64,000 nt of DNA, from NCBI RefSeq assembly GCF_900105495.1, contig NZ_FNTF01000002.1:4270501-4334500 (forward strand), in the 5' to 3' direction. This document shows, one piece after another, positions 55,734-64,000 of this stretch (position 1 is the first letter of the stretch; every line of letters begins with the position of its first letter). A program made the position numbers and the translations under genes. Source of the DNA: Pseudomonas frederiksbergensis (GTDB lineage Bacteria > Pseudomonadota > Gammaproteobacteria > Pseudomonadales > Pseudomonadaceae). Below the pieces are notes generated by a model. It saw only the letters and a program-made list of their open reading frames with translations. It ran no database searches and was not told the DNA's origin.

Positions 55734-55757
55734 GAGTGTTTCATCCATGAAACACTC
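55734..55757. promoter_or_regulatory. Perfect 24-bp palindrome upstream of the chemoreceptor gene
   Basis: GAGTGTTTCAT-CC-ATGAAACACTC, with 11-bp perfect arms, lies 181 bp upstream of the chemoreceptor start and 10 bp before a REP. The TGTTTCA/TGAAACA half-sites resemble those of activators that bind far upstream of promoters. The regulator is unknown. Confidence 0.55.
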
Positions 55758-55766
55758 TAGCTCCAT

Positions 55767-55910
55767 GTAGCAGCTGTCGAGCTTGCGAGGCTGCGTTCGG
55801 CTGCGAAGCAGTCGTGAAGTCATGCGCCGCGTTGTGTCAGGAAAAACCGGCTACCGGATTTACGACTGCTGCGCAGCCGAACGCAGCCTTGCAAGCTCGG
55901 CAGCTGCTAC
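55767..55910. repeat. REP inverted pair, family B
   Basis: GTAGCAGCTGTCGAGCTTGC and its inverted partner flank a CTGCGCAGCCGAACGCAG-type inner hairpin. It is a diverged variant of 13552 and 19280, just after the glycerate kinase gene. Confidence 0.85.
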
Positions 55911-55926
55911 AGGATCGCGGGGGTCT

Positions 55927-57069
55927 TCAGGTTTTGCGAGCGGCCACTTGCCAGACCCGCGCTACATCACTCGCCCGCTCCCGCAACAACCGTGGTGCCT
56001 CGGCACACGCCTGTTCCAGCGTCATCGGCCCACTGGCCAAGGCAAACGCGGCATCGATGCCATGTTCGTACAGCGCCTGATAACCCTCGCCCAGTGTCCC
56101 CGCGAGGACGATCACCGGAACGCCGTGCTGCCGAGCAATACGCGCCACACCAAACGGCGTCTTGCCACGCAAGGTCTGGGCATCGAAACGACCTTCACCG
56201 GTGATCACCAGGTCGGCGCCCTTGACCACATCGTTCAGGCCAACCAGTTCGGCGACCACTTCGATCCCGGCCTTGAACTGCGCCCCCAGAAACGCCTTGG
56301 CAGCAAACCCCAGACCGCCTGCCGCACCGCTACCCGGTTCGTCATGGACGTCTTTGTTCAAGACTTGAGCGCAGCGTTCGGCAAAGTGCCCGAGGGCGCG
56401 ATCCAGTTGTTGGACTTGCTCGGGCGATGCGCCTTTTTGCGGACCGAAAATCGCTGAGGCACCGTGAGGGCCGCACAGTGGATTGTTGACGTCGGCGGCG
56501 ATGTCGAATTGCACCTCGGCCAGTCGCGGGTCGATTTCACTTATGTCGATTCGCGCCAGTTGCGCGAGGGCCAAGCCGCCCGGTGCCAGTTTTTGGCCCT
56601 GGGCGTCCAGCAGCTTGACACCCAAAGCTTGCATCGCACCCGCCCCGCCATCGTTGGTGGCGCTGCCGCCAATCGCCAGAATGACCCTTTGCGCCCCGGC
56701 ATCGAGTGCCGCGCGGATCAACTCGCCGGTGCCGTACGTGCTGCTGATGCAGGCATCACGCTTGCCCGGCGGAACCAGTTGCAGGCCACTGGCCTCGGCC
56801 ATTTCGATGATCGCGGTGTGGCTCTGGGGCAACCAGCCCCAAGCGGCCTCAACCGTTGCGCCGAGCGGCCCACGGACTTGGGTGCGGCGCCGTTCGCCCT
56901 CGCACGCCGCCAGAATAGACTCGACGGTTCCCTCCCCGCCGTCCGCCATTGGGCATTTGACCAGGAGCGCATCGGGCCAAACCTGCGCCAACCCCAGCGC
57001 AATGGCATCGGCCACACCCTGGGCACTCAGGCTGTCCTTGAACGAATCGGGGGCGATGACGATTTTCAT
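55927..57069 (-). CDS. Glycerate kinase (GarK/GlxK family)
   Basis: 380 residues; GGAG precedes the ATG at 57069. The family begins MKIVIAPDSFKDSLSAQGVA and carries MADGGEGTVES, ILAIGGSATNDGGAGAMQALG, SGAAGGLGFA and the ITGEGRFDAQT nucleotide segment. It phosphorylates D-glycerate (to 2-phosphoglycerate in this class), the last step of glucarate, galactarate and glyoxylate routes. The upstream gene encodes a CdaR-type regulator, a normal partner for glycerate and sugar diacid use. Confidence 0.94.
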   Translation of the reverse strand: MKIVIAPDSFKDSLSAQGVADAIALGLAQVWPDALLVKCPMADGGEGTVESILAACEGERRRTQVRGPLGATVEAAWGWLPQSHTAIIEMAEASGLQLVPPGKRDACISSTYGTGELIRAALDAGAQRVILAIGGSATNDGGAGAMQALGVKLLDAQGQKLAPGGLALAQLARIDISEIDPRLAEVQFDIAADVNNPLCGPHGASAIFGPQKGASPEQVQQLDRALGHFAERCAQVLNKDVHDEPGSGAAGGLGFAAKAFLGAQFKAGIEVVAELVGLNDVVKGADLVITGEGRFDAQTLRGKTPFGVARIARQHGVPVIVLAGTLGEGYQALYEHGIDAAFALASGPMTLEQACAEAPRLLRERASDVARVWQVAARKT

Positions 57070-57198
57070 GCGAATTCTCCAGTTCCAATGCGTTCCATGC
57101 TGCCAGCAGGCAAGAACAATAACGCCGGTCCGCTGCACAAGCCGGTGTGGCGTTTATTGTTCATTTCCACAAAACCTATCTGTCCCTACACATTCCTT

Positions 57199-57227
57199 GT
57201 AGCAGCTGCCGTTGTGGCGCTGCTACA
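57199..57227. repeat. Hairpin overlapping the stop codon of the CdaR-type gene
   Basis: TGTAGCAGC-N11-GCTGCTACA, perfect 9-bp arms. The GTAGCAGCTG core is the outer arm of REP family B. The TAG stop at 57223-57225 of the regulator gene lies in the hairpin. Confidence 0.6.
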
Positions 57228-58353
57228 GGTTGGTGTTCGGTGCGTCGGTTTGTGGGAGTAGCTGGACACCTAGGTAGAGCGCAAGCATCCCGTCGAGTCT
57301 TAGCGGATCAACACCACTGAGCTCGGCAATCCGCTCCATCCGGTAACGCAAACTGTTGCGATGGATGCCCAGCGCATCGGCACAAGCCTGGCTCTGGCCA
57401 TCGTGATCGCACCAACAGCGCAGAGTCGCCAGCAGTTGGCCGTTGCCATCCTTGGCGATGACTTTACGCAGCGGTTTGAGCAACTCGTCCAGCGCGTCGT
57501 CGTTGCGGTGGCGCCAGAGCATCACCGGCAACCGATAACGGTTGAGCGTCAGCAAACGCGAGTGTGGCAACACCTCTCGCCCATAGGCCAGCAAGTCGCC
57601 GACGCGTCGATAGCAACGACGCAGCCCGGACAATCCATCCGCCTGCCCGCCTACGGCGATGCGCAAAATGTTCCAGCCGAGGCCGTCGAGTTTTTCCAGC
57701 AACCGGTCATTCTCGATCGCCTGCGCCGCCGGTCGGCACCAGAGCAACGATGACTTGGCTGAACTCACGCACCAACTGTCCGGGTAGCGCGAGGTCAGCC
57801 AGGCGCTGAGTGCCTCGACGGTTTGCCCCGGACCATGCTCCATCCCTAACTCGAACAGATAAGGCACCCGCGTCATCTGCGGCTTGAGCCCCAGCTGCTG
57901 CGCTTCATCGATCAACCGTGGCGAATCCCCGGCCTCGCTGAGCAGCAATGCCAGCAGATCGTCGCATCGCTGGCGCCGCCATTGCTGTTCGGCCTGCTGA
58001 TTGCGCTGGCCGACCAGCATCTCCGCGGTCATCCGCACCAGTTCGGCATAGGTGCGTAATTGCTCGGGTTCACCGGTGATGCCCAGCACGCCAATCAAAC
58101 GCTGATCGAGCAACAGCGGCAGGTTGATGCCCGGCTGCACGCCCTTCAAATGAATCGCCGTCTGGGCGTCGATTTCCACTACCCGCCCATTGGCCAGCAC
58201 CAGTTGCGCGCCTTCATGCCGGGTGTTGACCCGCTCCGGTTCGCCGCTGCCAAGAATCAGGCCCTGGCTGTCCATGACGTTGACGTTGTACGGCAGGATA
58301 GCCATTGCCCGGTCGACGATGTCCTGGGCCAGGTCGTGATCGAGTTCGAACAT
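57223..58353 (-). CDS. CdaR-family transcriptional regulator (sugar diacid / glycerate)
   Basis: 376 residues: an N-terminal sugar diacid recognition domain (MFELDHDLAQDIVDRAMAIL, PYNVNVMDSQGLILGSG, INLPLLLDQRLIGVLGITG), a central GGDEF-like linker region, and a C-terminal PucR-type helix-turn-helix (DHDGQSQACADALGIHRNSL) near residues 325-350. CdaR proteins activate genes for glucarate, galactarate and glycerate metabolism. It reads toward glycerate kinase on the same strand and is divergent from an MFS gene, both probable targets. Its stop lies within a REP-like hairpin. Confidence 0.92.
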   Translation of the reverse strand: MFELDHDLAQDIVDRAMAILPYNVNVMDSQGLILGSGEPERVNTRHEGAQLVLANGRVVEIDAQTAIHLKGVQPGINLPLLLDQRLIGVLGITGEPEQLRTYAELVRMTAEMLVGQRNQQAEQQWRRQRCDDLLALLLSEAGDSPRLIDEAQQLGLKPQMTRVPYLFELGMEHGPGQTVEALSAWLTSRYPDSWCVSSAKSSLLWCRPAAQAIENDRLLEKLDGLGWNILRIAVGGQADGLSGLRRCYRRVGDLLAYGREVLPHSRLLTLNRYRLPVMLWRHRNDDALDELLKPLRKVIAKDGNGQLLATLRCWCDHDGQSQACADALGIHRNSLRYRMERIAELSGVDPLRLDGMLALYLGVQLLPQTDAPNTNL

Positions 58354-58418
58354 AGCGCGGATCCTTGAAAGCGTGATGGAGCGGATTGTTCACCCGCACA
58401 GGCCTTGGTTGCAAACCC

Positions 58419-58432
58419 TGTGCTCAGGCACA
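58419..58432. promoter_or_regulatory. Small palindrome in the divergent regulator/MFS promoter region
   Basis: TGTGC-TCAG-GCACA lies between the two divergent starts, 91 bp before the MFS start. It is a candidate operator for the CdaR-type protein; 5-bp arms are short, so this is tentative. Confidence 0.3.
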
Positions 58433-58522
58433 AAGACAATGACCCAAGCGGTGGCCGAGACTCACCGGGCGGTCAACGTTACCCTTGCATCGCAAAAAAT
58501 CATAATAAAGAGAGAGCCCGCC

Positions 58523-59833
58523 ATGTCACAGAGCGCCGCCGCTACCCAGGCCATCGTTGACGAAAAAAACGCCGTCTACAAACGCATTACCTTGCGTTTG
58601 ATCCCCTTCATCTTCATCTGCTACCTGTTCAACTACCTCGACCGGGTGAACGTTGGATTTGCCAAGCTGCAGATGCTCGATGCGCTGAAATTCAGCGAAA
58701 CCGTGTACGGCCTCGGGGCCGGGATCTTCTTTATCGGTTACGTGTTGTGCGGCGTCCCCAGCAACCTGGCCCTGACCAGATTCGGCCCGCGACGCTGGAT
58801 CGCGCTGATGATGATCGTCTGGGGCTCGCTCTCGACTTGCTTGCTGTTCGTCACCACCCCGACCGAGTTCTACACCTTGCGTCTGTTTACGGGCGCGGCT
58901 GAAGCCGGGTTCTTCCCGGGCGTGGTGCTCTACCTTTCGCAGTGGTTCCCGACCTTCCGCCGTGGCCGCATCATGGCGCTGTTCATGTCCGCGATCCCAG
59001 TGTCCGGCCTGCTCGGCAGCCCGTTTTCCGGCTGGATTCTCAACCACTTCGCTGCTGGCCAAGGTGGTTTGGCAGGTTGGCAGTGGATGTTCCTGCTGCA
59101 AGGCATTCCGACCGTGATCCTCGGTGCCCTCGCCTACTTCCTGCTCAGCGACAGTTACGCCAACGCCAAATGGCTCACACCGTTCGAGCGCTCCGTGCTG
59201 GAAGCCGACCACGCTATCGACCTCGCCAATAAACCGAAAACCACTACCGACTCGCTGCTGGCCGTGTTCAAGAATCCCGCTATCTGGGCCTTCGGTCTGA
59301 TCTACTTCTGCATCCAGAGCGGCGTCTATGCGATCAACTTCTGGCTGCCGTCGATCATCAAAAACCTGGGCTTCAGCGATAACCTGGTAATCGGCTGGCT
59401 CAGTGCAATTCCGTACCTGCTGGCAGCGCTGTTCATGTTGATGGTCGGCCGCTCGGCGGACCTGCGCAAAGAACGTCGCTGGCACTTGGTGGTGCCGATG
59501 CTGATGGGCGCGGTCGGTTTGCTGATCGCGGTGAACTTTGCGACTACGCCAGCCATCGCCATCCTTGGCCTGACCATCGCCACCATGGGCGCCCTCACCG
59601 GCCTGCCGATGTTCTGGCCGGTGCCGACTGCGCTGCTGAGCGCGGGCGCTGCGGCGGGTGGTCTGGCGCTGATCAACTCCATGGGGCAGATGGCCGGGTT
59701 CCTGAGTCCGTATCTGGTGGGTTGGGTCAAGGACAGCACCGGCTCGACCGATGCCGCGCTTTACCTGCTGGCGGGCGTGATTGTTTGCGGGAGTTTGTTG
59801 GCGCTACGCATGACCCGCACCCTGCGCGTCTGA
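58523..59833 (+). CDS. MFS transporter (anion:cation symporter family), probable glycerate or sugar-acid importer
   Basis: 436 residues from the ATG at 58523; the longer frame from 58373 overlaps the control region. Twelve membrane segments with the ACS signature YLDRVNVGFAKLQM and TGAAEAGFFPGVVLYLSQWF after helix 4. Similar to the transporter at 25049 but clearly a separate paralogue. Divergence from the CdaR-type gene suggests joint control with glycerate kinase, and glycerate or a sugar diacid as substrate (inference). Confidence 0.92.
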   Translation: MSQSAAATQAIVDEKNAVYKRITLRLIPFIFICYLFNYLDRVNVGFAKLQMLDALKFSETVYGLGAGIFFIGYVLCGVPSNLALTRFGPRRWIALMMIVWGSLSTCLLFVTTPTEFYTLRLFTGAAEAGFFPGVVLYLSQWFPTFRRGRIMALFMSAIPVSGLLGSPFSGWILNHFAAGQGGLAGWQWMFLLQGIPTVILGALAYFLLSDSYANAKWLTPFERSVLEADHAIDLANKPKTTTDSLLAVFKNPAIWAFGLIYFCIQSGVYAINFWLPSIIKNLGFSDNLVIGWLSAIPYLLAALFMLMVGRSADLRKERRWHLVVPMLMGAVGLLIAVNFATTPAIAILGLTIATMGALTGLPMFWPVPTALLSAGAAAGGLALINSMGQMAGFLSPYLVGWVKDSTGSTDAALYLLAGVIVCGSLLALRMTRTLRV

Positions 59834-59849
59834 CGAGGGTCCCTTGATT

Positions 59850-59962
59850 GATCGTTCCCACGCTCTGCGTGGGAATGCAGCCCGGGACGCTCTGCGTCCC
59901 TTTCGAGAGCTGGAACGCGGAGCGTCCCTTGAGGCATTCCCACGCAGAGCGTGGGAACGATC
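59850..59962. repeat. REP inverted pair, family A
   Basis: Same outer arms as 22193-22302, with inner GGACGCTCTGCGTCC. It starts 16 bp after the MFS stop. Confidence 0.9.
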
Positions 59963-60051
59963 GGCACCGGATGTTCGAGATTTGCGTTTGCTCTGGACAG
60001 TCGTTCTGGTATTTGATTGAGCCTTTCTCCCACCGGTAAAAGGATTTCGTC

Positions 60052-61065
60052 ATGAGCTACCGCACGCTGGGTCATTCGGGTTTACAGGTTTCCACCCTGA
60101 CCCTGGGTACCATGATGTTCGGCGAACAGACCAGCACCGAAGATTCCCTGCGGATCATCGACAAGGCCTGGGACCAGGGCATCAACTTCATCGACACCGC
60201 GGACGTTTACACCAACGGCCGCTCCGAAGAGATCGTCGGCGAAGCGATTGCCGGTAACCGTCACGAATGGGTGCTGGCGACCAAGGTCGGTTTCGGCCCG
60301 GTGGACGGCGTTCCGAACCGCAGCGGCCTGAGCCGCAAGCACCTGTTCAATGGCATCGACGCCAGCCTGACGCGTTTAGGCACCGACTATCTCGACATCT
60401 ATTACTTGCACCGCGAAGACCACAACACGCCGCTGGAAGTCACGGTGTCGGCCATCGGCGACTTGATCCGCCAGGGCAAGATTCGCTATTGGGGTTTGTC
60501 AAATTACCGTGGCTGGCGCATCGCCGAAGTGATTCGTGTGGCCGATCAACTGGGCGTCGACCGGCCGGTGATCAGTCAGCCGCTGTACAACATCGTCAAC
60601 CGTCAGGCGGAAACCGAGCAGATCACCGCCGCGCAAAACTATGGCCTGGGCGTGGTGCCTTACAGCCCGCTGGCGCGTGGTGTGCTCAGCGGTAAATACG
60701 CCCCGGACGTAAAGCCAGACGCCAACAGCCGCGCCGGCCGCGCCGATAAGCGCATTCTGGAAACCGAATGGCGCGTCGAATCCCTGCGCATTGCGCAGCA
60801 GATCCAGCAGTACACCCAGGATCGCGGCGTGGGCATCGTCGAATTCGCCATCGCCTGGGTGCTGAATAACAGCGCCGTCACCTCGGCCATCGTAGGGCCG
60901 CGTACTGAAGAACAATGGGATGCCTACACCAAGGCGCAAGCGGTGAAGATTACGGCTGAGGATGAAGCGTTCATTGATTCGCTGGTTGTGCCTGGGCACG
61001 CGTCGACACCGGGGTTTAATGATGTGAGCCACTTTGTATCGGGACGCAAATCACACCTGGCTTGA
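60052..61065 (+). CDS. Aldo/keto reductase
   Basis: 337 residues with the TIM-barrel AKR tetrad visible: D48 (FIDTAD), Y53 (DVYTNGRSEE), K78 (VLATKVG) and H120 (IYYLHRED). The NADPH-binding C-terminal segment is SAIVGPRTEEQWDAY. It reduces aldehydes or ketones with NADPH; the physiological substrate is unknown. AAAGGA lies before the ATG. It stands alone between two family A REP pairs. Confidence 0.92.
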   Translation: MSYRTLGHSGLQVSTLTLGTMMFGEQTSTEDSLRIIDKAWDQGINFIDTADVYTNGRSEEIVGEAIAGNRHEWVLATKVGFGPVDGVPNRSGLSRKHLFNGIDASLTRLGTDYLDIYYLHREDHNTPLEVTVSAIGDLIRQGKIRYWGLSNYRGWRIAEVIRVADQLGVDRPVISQPLYNIVNRQAETEQITAAQNYGLGVVPYSPLARGVLSGKYAPDVKPDANSRAGRADKRILETEWRVESLRIAQQIQQYTQDRGVGIVEFAIAWVLNNSAVTSAIVGPRTEEQWDAYTKAQAVKITAEDEAFIDSLVVPGHASTPGFNDVSHFVSGRKSHLA

Positions 61066-61093
61066 GATTTATCCCTTGATCACTTGATGCTTA

Positions 61094-61204
61094 ATCGTTC
61101 CCACGCTCTGCGTGGGAATGCCTCAAGGGACGCTCCGCGTTCCAGTTCTCGAAAGGGACGCGGAGCGTCCCGGGCTGCATTCCCACGCAGAGCGTGGGAA
61201 CGAT
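61094..61204. repeat. REP inverted pair, family A
   Basis: Outer arms ATCGTTCCCACGCTCTGCG and its inverse, with a GGACGC/GCGTCC centre. Its core is nearly the reverse complement of the copy at 59850, and the two bracket the aldo/keto reductase gene. Confidence 0.9.
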
Positions 61205-61283
61205 CAGGCTCTGTTGATCAATATTCAACTCGAAAACCACGTATCCTCCGCAGCCGTTTCACGTTCAACTTCGCGAGGACAGT

Positions 61284-62171
61284 TTGTCTAAAGGTATCGC
61301 TCTATCGGTTTCAGCCTCGGTGCTGTTTGCCGTCATGTATTACTTCACATCGTTGCTCACGCCTTTGAGCGGCGTGGAAATCTTCGGTTGGCGAATGCTC
61401 CTGACCCTGCCTTGCATGACAGTGTTCATGGTGGTCTCTGGTGAATGGAAACTCGTAATCGCCCTTTTCCGGCGGCTGGTTGCTCAACCAAAATTGCTTG
61501 CCGGCCTGATCGTTTCCGCGACCCTGCTTGGCCTGCAACTCTGGTTGTTCATGTGGGCGCCGCTCAATGGCTATAGCCTCGACGTGTCCCTGGGCTACTT
61601 CCTGTTGCCGCTGTCCATGGTGCTGACCGGGCGGTTCGCCTATGGCGAGCGCCTGTCTTACCTGCAAAAAGTTGCCGTGTTTTTTGCGTCCCTCGGGGTG
61701 CTCAACGAGCTGTATCAGGTCGGCAGTTTTTCCTGGGCGACCTTGCTGGTCGTCATCGGTTATCCGCTCTATTTCATCCTGCGCAAACGACTGGCGACCG
61801 ACAACCTTGGCGGTTTGTGGATGGACATGGCCTTGATGTTGCCGGTGGCGCTCTGGTTCGTTCAGGGCGGTGAACAGGGTTTCAACGTGTTCGATCAATA
61901 CCCGTGGCTCTCGCTGCTGATCCCGGTGCTTGGCATCATCAGTGCTTCGGCGCTGGTGGTTTACATCATCGCCAGCCGGTTGTTGCCGTTCAGCCTGTTC
62001 GGGTTGTTGAGTTACGTCGAGCCGGTGCTGTTGCTCGGCGTTGCGTTGCTGCTGGGGGAAAGCATCAAGCCCGGTGAGTGGCTGACCTACATTCCGATCT
62101 GGTTGGCGGTGGTTGTGTTGGTGTTCGAAGGGTTCAAGCATCTGGTCCGGCATCGACGTAAATCGATGTAG
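61284..62171 (+). CDS. rarD: RarD-like EamA/DMT permease
   Basis: 295 residues from a TTG (GAGGA upstream), because the next Met codons would cut helix 1. Ten membrane segments: for example ALSVSASVLFAVMYYFTSLL, LLAGLIVSATLLGLQLWLFM, YSLDVSLGYFLLPLSMVLTG and LLSYVEPVLLLGVALLLGE. The W-x-x-Y-L-Y-like motif and the two five-helix repeats are those of RarD, a drug/metabolite transporter of unknown substrate. A strong terminator follows. Confidence 0.88.
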   Translation: MSKGIALSVSASVLFAVMYYFTSLLTPLSGVEIFGWRMLLTLPCMTVFMVVSGEWKLVIALFRRLVAQPKLLAGLIVSATLLGLQLWLFMWAPLNGYSLDVSLGYFLLPLSMVLTGRFAYGERLSYLQKVAVFFASLGVLNELYQVGSFSWATLLVVIGYPLYFILRKRLATDNLGGLWMDMALMLPVALWFVQGGEQGFNVFDQYPWLSLLIPVLGIISASALVVYIIASRLLPFSLFGLLSYVEPVLLLGVALLLGESIKPGEWLTYIPIWLAVVVLVFEGFKHLVRHRRKSM

Positions 62172-62182
62172 AACCGGCACGA

Positions 62183-62221
62183 AAAAGCCCGGCCAGCATT
62201 GCTGCTGACCGGGCTTTTTTA
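62183..62221. terminator. Bidirectional terminator
   Basis: AAAAAGCCCGG-type stem (AGCCCGGCCAGCA / TGCTGACCGGGCT) with A5 and T6 ends and one mismatch, between the convergent rarD-like and hpd genes. Confidence 0.92.
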
Positions 62222-62234
62222 CATCTGAAATGGC

Positions 62235-63311
62235 TTAGTCGGTGGAGAGTACACCACGACGAACCTGATCGCGCTCGATGGATTCGAACAGCGCCTTGAA
62301 GTTGCCTTCGCCGAAACCATCGTCGCCTTTACGCTGGATGAATTCGAAGAACACCGGGCCCATCAGGGTTTCCGAGAAGATCTGCAACAGCAGACGCTTG
62401 TCGCCTGATTCGGACGAACCGTCCAGCAGAATGCCGCGCGACTGCAGTTGATCAACCGGCTCACCGTGGTTCGGCAAACGACCTTCGAGCATTTCGTAAT
62501 AGGTTTCCGGCGGCGCGGTCATGAAGCGCATGCCGATGCTTTTCAGGTGATCCCAGGTCTTGATCAGGTCATCGGACAGGAAGGCAACGTGCTGGATGCC
62601 CTCGCCGTTGAACTGCATGAGGAACTCTTCGATCTGCCCGGCGCCCTTGGACGATTCTTCGTTCAACGGGATGCGGATCATGCCATCTGGCGCGGTCATG
62701 GCCTTGGAGGTCAGGCCGGTGTATTCGCCCTTGATGTCGAAGTAACGGATTTCGCGGAAGTTGAACAGCTTCTCGTAAAAGTTGGCCCAGTAGGCCATGC
62801 GACCGCGATAAACGTTGTGGGTCAGGTGGTCGATGATTTTCAGGCCAGCACCGACCGGATTGCGGTCGACACCTTCGATGAACACGAAGTCGATATCGTA
62901 GATCGAACTGCCTTCGCCGAAACGGTCGATCAGGTACAGCGGCGCGCCGCCGATGCCCTTGATCGCGGGCAGGTTCAGTTCCATCGGGCCGGTTTCGATG
63001 TGAATCGGCTGGGCGCCCAGTTCCAGGGCGCGGGCAAACGCCTGCTGGGCATTCTTGACGCGAAATGCCATGCCGCACACGGACGGACCGTGCTCGGCCG
63101 CGAAGTACGAAGCAACGCTGTGGGGTTCGTTGTTGAGGATCAGGTTGATCTGGCCCTGGCGATACAGGTGCACATCTTTGGAACGATGGGTCGCGACCTT
63201 GGTGAAGCCCATGATCTCGAAGATCGGCTCCAGGGTGTTCGGGGTCGGCGATGCGAATTCGATGAATTCAAAGCCCATCAAGCCCATTGGGTTTTCGTAT
63301 AAATCTGCCAT
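62235..63311 (-). CDS. hpd: 4-hydroxyphenylpyruvate dioxygenase
   Basis: 358 residues. The Fe(II) ligands fall at H162 ([11 protein letters not shown]), H241 ([11 protein letters not shown]) and E323 ([11 protein letters not shown]), one above the P. fluorescens HPPD numbering (161, 240, 322), and the fold is two vicinal-oxygen-chelate halves. The enzyme converts 4-hydroxyphenylpyruvate to homogentisate in tyrosine breakdown. It also supplies the pyomelanin precursor. It is monocistronic here, and no hmgA or maiA is adjacent. Confidence 0.97.
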   Translation of the reverse strand: MADLYENPMGLMGFEFIEFASPTPNTLEPIFEIMGFTKVATHRSKDVHLYRQGQINLILNNEPHSVASYFAAEHGPSVCGMAFRVKNAQQAFARALELGAQPIHIETGPMELNLPAIKGIGGAPLYLIDRFGEGSSIYDIDFVFIEGVDRNPVGAGLKIIDHLTHNVYRGRMAYWANFYEKLFNFREIRYFDIKGEYTGLTSKAMTAPDGMIRIPLNEESSKGAGQIEEFLMQFNGEGIQHVAFLSDDLIKTWDHLKSIGMRFMTAPPETYYEMLEGRLPNHGEPVDQLQSRGILLDGSSESGDKRLLLQIFSETLMGPVFFEFIQRKGDDGFGEGNFKALFESIERDQVRRGVLSTD

Positions 63312-63564
63312 GGTTGGCGCCTCATCATTTTCTTGTCAATTAACGGATCGTTAGTTGCTAGCAATGCTGAGAACGGCGGGTGGCGCGCAGGAGATGCCCC
63401 GCACGCTGCGGGCGAGGAAGTCACCGTAGATCAATTGAAACCCAAAACTCTTCATTGTCGACCCAAGGCTCTTGCGGGCGAGGCTTCTGCTTTGCAGAAG
63501 ACGATTATTCTTATATGCGTAACACGATTCTACACAGCGTAAATAGGTTTGTCCGCCTTCTGTA
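63312..63564. other. Intergenic region upstream of hpd
   Basis: 253 bp between two minus-strand genes. It should hold the hpd promoter. No palindrome with arms above 6 bp or known operator was noticed, and no gene is supported here. Confidence 0.4.
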
Positions 63565-64000
63565 TCAAATCCCCTTTTTCCCTGCTCGCGCAAGGGGTTT
63601 GTTGCACAGGAAAATCCCCACGAGGATCAGCCCTCCCCCCAGGCACATCGCCAGGGTCAACTGCTCGCCTAACAACAGTGCACCGAGGATCACCGCCGTC
63701 AGCGGGTTCAGGGCGATGAACACGCCTGAACGCGTCGCGCCGATTTTGCGAATGCCGTCGTAATAGCCGATATAGGCCAGCGCCGAACCCAACACGCCCA
63801 GGTACATCAGGCTCATCCATTGGGTTGGTCCGAGGCTGGCGAGTGCAGCCACACTCAACTCACCGCGAACCGCAGTGGTCGCCCACAGCATCAGCGTGCC
63901 CAACAGAATCGAATACGTCACCGTTTGCACCGGCCCCAGGGTTTGATTCAAATCTTTGGAGAACAGCGAATAAACGCCCCAGCCAAGCACACAGCCGAAG
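63565..64000 (-). CDS. EamA-family transporter, C-terminal part (gene cut by the window edge)
   Basis: About 145 codons, open to the right edge, so the N-terminal half lies outside. The GTG at 63990 is internal. Five membrane segments of the second EamA repeat are visible (TVTYSILLGTLMLWATTAV, WMSLMYLGVLGSALAYIGYY, GVFIALNPLTAVILGALLLG, LAMCLGGGLILVGIFL). The motif ALNPLTAVILGALLLGE is typical of the drug/metabolite transporter family. The substrate is unknown. The stop is TAA-like at 63565. Confidence 0.85.
   Translation of the reverse strand, partial: FGCVLGWGVYSLFSKDLNQTLGPVQTVTYSILLGTLMLWATTAVRGELSVAALASLGPTQWMSLMYLGVLGSALAYIGYYDGIRKIGATRSGVFIALNPLTAVILGALLLGEQLTLAMCLGGGLILVGIFLCNKPLARAGKKGI

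Overview
The window is about 64 kb of chromosome from a fluorescent Pseudomonas (P. fluorescens group). This rests on high G+C codon usage, the large NAD-dependent glutamate dehydrogenase next to a MoxR/Bat operon, the ptxS-kguEKTD 2-ketogluconate operon, an HPPD with the Pseudomonas metal triad, and four families of Pseudomonas-type REP inverted repeats (13 paired copies) between genes. No rRNA, tRNA, CRISPR array, insertion sequence or prophage was recognised.

Layout. 1-6.4 kb: the end of an unknown gene, gdhB (minus strand) and a small conserved gene. 6.7-13.5 kb: a tightly overlapping moxR-DUF58-DUF4381-VWA-VWA/TPR-BatD operon. 13.8-19.3 kb: sbcD-sbcC-GST. 19.4-20.5 kb: four very small minus-strand genes, three with signal-like or membrane N-termini. 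20.7-22.1 kb: an exported lactonase-fold beta-propeller behind a DUF5629-like gene. 22.3-29.2 kb: a sugar-acid catabolic locus (aldehyde dehydrogenase, FAH-fold protein, MFS transporter, divergent IlvD/Edd-type dehydratase, FadR-type regulator). Two matching GntR-type operator candidates lie in its divergent promoter. 29.3-34.0 kb: a 1572-residue protein resembling Pseudomonas dermonecrotic-toxin-like (DUF6543) proteins. 34.1-37.6 kb: a Ycf48-like propeller and an MMPL/RND transporter. 38-40.2 kb: DUF1345, AraC and LysE genes. 40.3-42.9 kb: an autotransporter.

43.1-53.8 kb is the most unusual part. Two visibly AT-richer genes encode proteins built from Ig-like modules that end in a D-x-x-x-P type strand. 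They point away from each other on either side of the kgu block and an aminotransferase gene. One (43.1-45.9 kb) is split by an apparent one-base loss in a G run. Both carry a closely similar 20-bp upstream element, so they look like co-regulated paralogues. Two perfect PtxS palindromes mark the ptxS and kguE promoters.

53.9-64 kb: a chemoreceptor with a 24-bp perfect palindrome upstream, glycerate kinase, a CdaR-type regulator and a divergent MFS transporter (probably glycerate or sugar-acid use). These are followed by an aldo/keto reductase, a RarD-like permease, hpd (HPPD) and the end of an EamA transporter cut by the window edge.

Most of the content is core or common accessory Pseudomonas metabolism. 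The best leads for something undescribed are the Ig-module gene pair with its shared upstream element, the small-gene cluster, the palindrome upstream of the chemoreceptor, and REP elements that supply coding sequence or stop codons.
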